DNA from: Staphylococcus sp. GSSP0090
GTDB lineage: Bacteria; Bacillota; Bacilli; Staphylococcales; Staphylococcaceae
NCBI RefSeq assembly: GCF_013391405.1
Contig: NZ_JACBFD010000003.1
Location: forward strand, 124,001-188,000
Length of the DNA stretch: 64,000 bases
Reading direction: 5' to 3'
Of the stretch, positions 61,410 through 64,000 are shown one piece after another (positions within the stretch are counted from its first letter, which is position 1; every line of letters starts with the position of its first letter). A program made the translations under genes and the position numbers. The notes under the pieces are model-generated. The model had not been told where the DNA came from. It searched no databases and worked only from the letters and a program-made list of their open reading frames with translations.

Positions 61410-62290
61410 AAGGTTTAATACAGTTTGTAGCCTCTATGGTAATTTTTGGCACAATTGGATTGATCATTAAACAAATTAATATAGATTCTATTGAAATTGC
61501 GATGTTAAGTAGTTTGATTGGCTGTTCTTTTTTGTTAATGATTTATTTTATAGGTAAAAAAAGATTGGATTTTTCTTTTTTAATGAAATTTAAAAGACTT
61601 ATATTGATTTCAAGTGTCGCATTAGGTGGTAACTGGGTTTTTCTATTTCAATCTTATCAATATACGAGTATCGCAAATGCGACTTTAGGATATTATTTCG
61701 GTCCAATCATTGTATTAATATTATCTCCATTCATTTTGAAGGAAGCTTTAAGTACAAAAAGTATGATATGTATCATTGCATCGCTCATAGGATTGATATT
61801 GATATTAAGTAATGGTTTCTTACAGCCGGGAGCAAATGATGTGATTGGTATTTTAATGAGTATGTTAGCTGGTGGTTGCTACGCTTGTTTGATGTTAACA
61901 AACAAATTTATTAGACACGGTAGTCGCGTGGATTTAACTATTTTCCAATTAGGAATAACGTCACTGTTACTACTCCCTTTTGTATTCATGGTAGGAGGGT
62001 TTGATATTGCTGGACAATGGTCTGCCATACCGTTTGTTTTATTATTAGGTATATTAAATACAGGTATCGGTTTTTGGTTGTTTTTTTCAGGTATGGAAAA
62101 GTTAAATGGTCAAAAAATCGCCTTGTTAAGCTACATTGACCCTTTAGTCGCAATATTTATATCAGGTTTAATATTGCGTGAACAATTTACAGTCCTACAA
62201 ATAATTGGAGGTATTATTCTAATTATATCCACATGTTTTAGCGAATTGTCATTTAAAAAATTAAGGCTACGACGGAAGCAAGGATTTTAA
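61406..62290 (+). CDS. DMT superfamily (EamA) transporter
   Basis: Ten-helix permease of 294 residues made of two EamA halves: FVASMVIFGTIGLIIKQINI, YTSIANATLGYYFGPIIVLILSPFILKE (first half), and GILNTGIGFWLFFSGMEKLNGQKIALLSYIDPLVAIFISGLILRE (second half, core LSYIDPLVAIF). Probably exports amino acids or other metabolites; substrate unknown. No ribosome site directly before the ATG; translation probably couples to the leader at 61368. Divergent from lysR and 18 bases from the reductase gene, with which it may be cotranscribed. Confidence 0.88.
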   Translation: MKGLIQFVASMVIFGTIGLIIKQINIDSIEIAMLSSLIGCSFLLMIYFIGKKRLDFSFLMKFKRLILISSVALGGNWVFLFQSYQYTSIANATLGYYFGPIIVLILSPFILKEALSTKSMICIIASLIGLILILSNGFLQPGANDVIGILMSMLAGGCYACLMLTNKFIRHGSRVDLTIFQLGITSLLLLPFVFMVGGFDIAGQWSAIPFVLLLGILNTGIGFWLFFSGMEKLNGQKIALLSYIDPLVAIFISGLILREQFTVLQIIGGIILIISTCFSELSFKKLRLRRKQGF

Positions 62291-62313
62291 AAATTTGAAC
62301 GGAGCGGATGAAT

Positions 62314-63078
62314 ATGAAAATAGGCGTTATCGGTGCGGGTAATATGGGGACAGCAATGGTTAAAGGATTTGAAAAGGCTGGACATATGAGTATGAAAGAT
62401 TTTTTTATAAAGTCTGGAACAAGTAACAAAGCAGAATTACTAGCTGAAAAAGTCAAAGCACAACTCGTGAATCATTACGATGATTTATCGGAAATGGAAG
62501 TCATTATCTTAATGGTAAATGAAGATGCGGCATTGGATGTCATTAAGCAATTAAAAAAGGTTATCAATTCAAGTACATTATTAGTATCGGTTGTGCCAGC
62601 TATTTCAATCAAGGAAATGGAGGATGTATTATCTGAAACGCAACCTATTGTTAGTTTACTACCTAATACAGTCGTAGAAATTAATCAAGGCATGATTGGC
62701 TATCACAGCAATTCATATGTAGATGAAGCAATGATCAAAGCATTATTTCAGCCGATGGGAAAAGTCATTAAAGTAAAGGAAAGTGAACTAAGTATTTTCA
62801 GTACGATGTCTGGGTGTGGTCCTGCAATCGTAGATATTTTTATTGAAGCTTTGTCGGATGGCGCTGTATTAAATGGTATGAGTAGAGCGATGTCTTATGA
62901 AGTCATTACAGAAATGATTATGGGCGCTGCACAATTAGCACAACAGGGTGTTCATCCTGCAAAGTTAAAGGATGATGTAACCTCTCCTGGTGGTAGTACG
63001 ATAAAAGCGGTAGCTACATTAGAAAAAAATGCGTTTAGATATGCCTTGATAGATGCAATCAATGGAGTTCAACGATAA
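62314..63078 (+). CDS. proC: Pyrroline-5-carboxylate reductase-like protein
   Basis: Reduces pyrroline-5-carboxylate to proline with NAD(P)H. The product is about 254 residues, slightly short. It has the dinucleotide site IGVIGAGNMGTAMVKGF, the linker SLLPNTVVEINQG, and the C-terminal family signature around DDVTSPGGSTIKAVATLE; the substrate loop reads MSGCGPAIVDIF where SGSGPAY is usual. ATG at 62314 is nine bases after GGAG; 62308 is closer and less likely. A second proC homologue is common in staphylococci, so this may be specialised, for instance linked to the EamA exporter before it. Confidence 0.85.
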   Translation: MKIGVIGAGNMGTAMVKGFEKAGHMSMKDFFIKSGTSNKAELLAEKVKAQLVNHYDDLSEMEVIILMVNEDAALDVIKQLKKVINSSTLLVSVVPAISIKEMEDVLSETQPIVSLLPNTVVEINQGMIGYHSNSYVDEAMIKALFQPMGKVIKVKESELSIFSTMSGCGPAIVDIFIEALSDGAVLNGMSRAMSYEVITEMIMGAAQLAQQGVHPAKLKDDVTSPGGSTIKAVATLEKNAFRYALIDAINGVQR

Positions 63079-63094
63079 GTATCGATATAAGCAT

Positions 63095-63134
63095 AAAAAG
63101 CATTTTCCTTTAACTATTAAGGAAAATGCTTTTT
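63095..63134. terminator. Bidirectional terminator between proC and panE-like genes
   Basis: Perfect 16-bp stem AAAAAGCATTTTCCTT / AAGGAAAATGCTTTTT. Confidence 0.94.
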
Positions 63135-63159
63135 GTTTGTATATGAAAATGCATGAGAC

Positions 63160-64000
63160 TTATTTAAGCATTTCTTTATACACTTTATGATTTTGATATA
63201 CGCATCTCAGTAATGGTGCATCGATATGATACTTCTCAGCTAAGTTTAATAAATAACCTTGTAAATGATCCGTTTCAATATTTAAACCTTTTTCCATATC
63301 GCGTTGCATGGAAGTCTTGAAATGGTATGATAATTGATCGAATGCGTTCATATATTGTGCCACAATATCGTCTGAAAGTGGCGCTTGATGTGCATGCATG
63401 ATTGAAGCGGCTTCATTATATAAATTGCGGACAAAGTTAATGCCACCTTCACTGTCTCGAATTGGTCCAATTGGTGCATGCATTAATGTGGTGATACTGG
63501 ATAACACAGTAATCATTAAATATTTATGCCACATGCCTTGCTCGATATTTGAACTTAATTTAAACTCTGCCTTTGTTTCAGAAAATGCTTGTGCTATTTT
63601 TTGCGCACGTTCGCTTTCACTTCCATCTAGTTCACCAAAAAAGAGTTTATCAAAAGGACTGGTCTGAATAATTTCTCCCATACTATCTAACGTTGTTTCA
63701 ATCACACAATAACCGCCCATAACCTTATCTTTACCAAAGGCAGTCTGCAATTGTGGTACATGTGCCACGCCGTTTAATAATGGGATAATTGCAGTATGTC
63801 CATCAACGAATGGTTTTAAATCTTCGATGGCTTGGTCCAAATGATAAGATTTAGAAGAAAGTAAAATCACATCGAAAGGTGCTACACGATCATCTTTTGT
63901 AATAAGTTGAGGATTAAAATGGTAATCTCCACGCTCGCTGTGTATGGCTAAACCATTTCTTTCTAAATACGACTTACGTTTTGGTCTTACTAAAAATGTG
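63160..64000 (-). CDS. Ketopantoate reductase family protein (5' truncated by window edge)
   Basis: About 280 residues are visible; the N-terminal nucleotide-binding part lies beyond the right edge. The frame continues upstream of the internal ATG at 63870 through FLVRPKRKSYLERNGLAI and VILLSSKSYHLDQAIEDL, so the gene does not begin there. Signatures of 2-dehydropantoate 2-reductase: TAIIPLLNGVAHVPQL, MGGYCVIETTLD, KYLMITVLSSITTLMHAPIG (catalytic lysine region) and METDHLQGYL-type C-terminal motif (NIETDHLQGYLLNLAEKY). NADPH-dependent formation of pantoate for pantothenate synthesis, or a related 2-oxoacid reduction, is expected. Read toward the left; convergent with proC. Confidence 0.88.
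   Translation of the reverse strand, partial: TFLVRPKRKSYLERNGLAIHSERGDYHFNPQLITKDDRVAPFDVILLSSKSYHLDQAIEDLKPFVDGHTAIIPLLNGVAHVPQLQTAFGKDKVMGGYCVIETTLDSMGEIIQTSPFDKLFFGELDGSESERAQKIAQAFSETKAEFKLSSNIEQGMWHKYLMITVLSSITTLMHAPIGPIRDSEGGINFVRNLYNEAASIMHAHQAPLSDDIVAQYMNAFDQLSYHFKTSMQRDMEKGLNIETDHLQGYLLNLAEKYHIDAPLLRCVYQNHKVYKEMLK

Noticed and set aside
1..64000. CRISPR arrays, tRNA/rRNA genes, insertion sequences, phage or attachment sites
   Set aside because: No regularly spaced repeats, no tRNA-like cloverleaf with CCA or conserved arms, no transposase or integrase reading frame was seen anywhere in the window.

Overview
The window comes from a low-GC Gram-positive, almost certainly a Staphylococcus. 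The choline-to-betaine cluster cudT-cudC-cudA-cudB, a rocD-argC-argJ-argB arginine cluster, a TcyABC-type cystine importer, strong AGGAGG ribosome sites, AT-rich spacers and CcpA-type cre boxes all fit. The mix of sugar and acid transporters suggests a coagulase-negative species, perhaps of the saprophyticus/xylosus group; that species guess is inference. There is no rRNA, tRNA, phage, IS element or CRISPR array. The window is almost entirely metabolic and transport genes in short operons separated by hairpin terminators.

Layout. 1-2.5 kb: truncated PfoR-like PTS IIC gene, class I fructose-bisphosphate aldolase, methyltransferase. 2.9-8.8 kb: choline uptake and oxidation to glycine betaine, with a GbsR-type repressor and a shared operator motif. 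9-16.7 kb: bifunctional glycosyltransferase/teichoic acid polymerase-like enzyme, GNAT acetyltransferase, nitroreductase, CapA-like protein, nucleoside hydrolase, ProP-like MFS porter. 16.9-21.2 kb: large exported protein of unknown function with a two-permease ABC exporter. 21.4-24.9 kb: GntP permease and amino acid permease. 25.3-29.6 kb: arginine biosynthesis behind ArgR-type boxes. 29.8-35.4 kb: SDR, M20 peptidase, DUF1398, FMN reductase, a TetR-membrane protein pair with two matching operators, VOC protein. 35.5-38.8 kb: IclR regulator, second GntP permease and an L-idonate-dehydrogenase-like enzyme. 38.9-42.1 kb: lactate permease and CsbX-type MFS porter. 42.4 kb: a tiny gene for a phenol-soluble-modulin-like peptide. 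42.7-46.7 kb: argF, glucosamine-type PTS EIICB and glucosamine-6-phosphate deaminase. 46.9-51.9 kb: an unusual lactonase-dehydrogenase-PTS operon under a perfect cre. 52.1-54.4 kb: tcyABC. 54.9-58.9 kb: ascorbate-type (Ula) PTS with its BglG/PRD regulator. 59-64 kb: cupin, thioesterase, LysR, EamA transporter with a leader peptide, ProC-like reductase and a truncated ketopantoate reductase.

The observations most worth a second look are: (1) the 24-residue PSM-alpha-like gene at 42379-42453 with its own ribosome site and terminator; (2) argF, whose only good ribosome site and start codon are one base out of frame with the enzyme, while the in-frame ATG lies inside the promoter; (3) the undescribed PTS/lactonase/dehydrogenase/TIM-barrel operon; (4) paired operator palindromes for CudC, TetR, IclR and an unknown regulator of gntP; (5) a 13-codon leader overlapping the EamA transporter start; (6) an idonate-dehydrogenase-like enzyme without its structural zinc cysteines.
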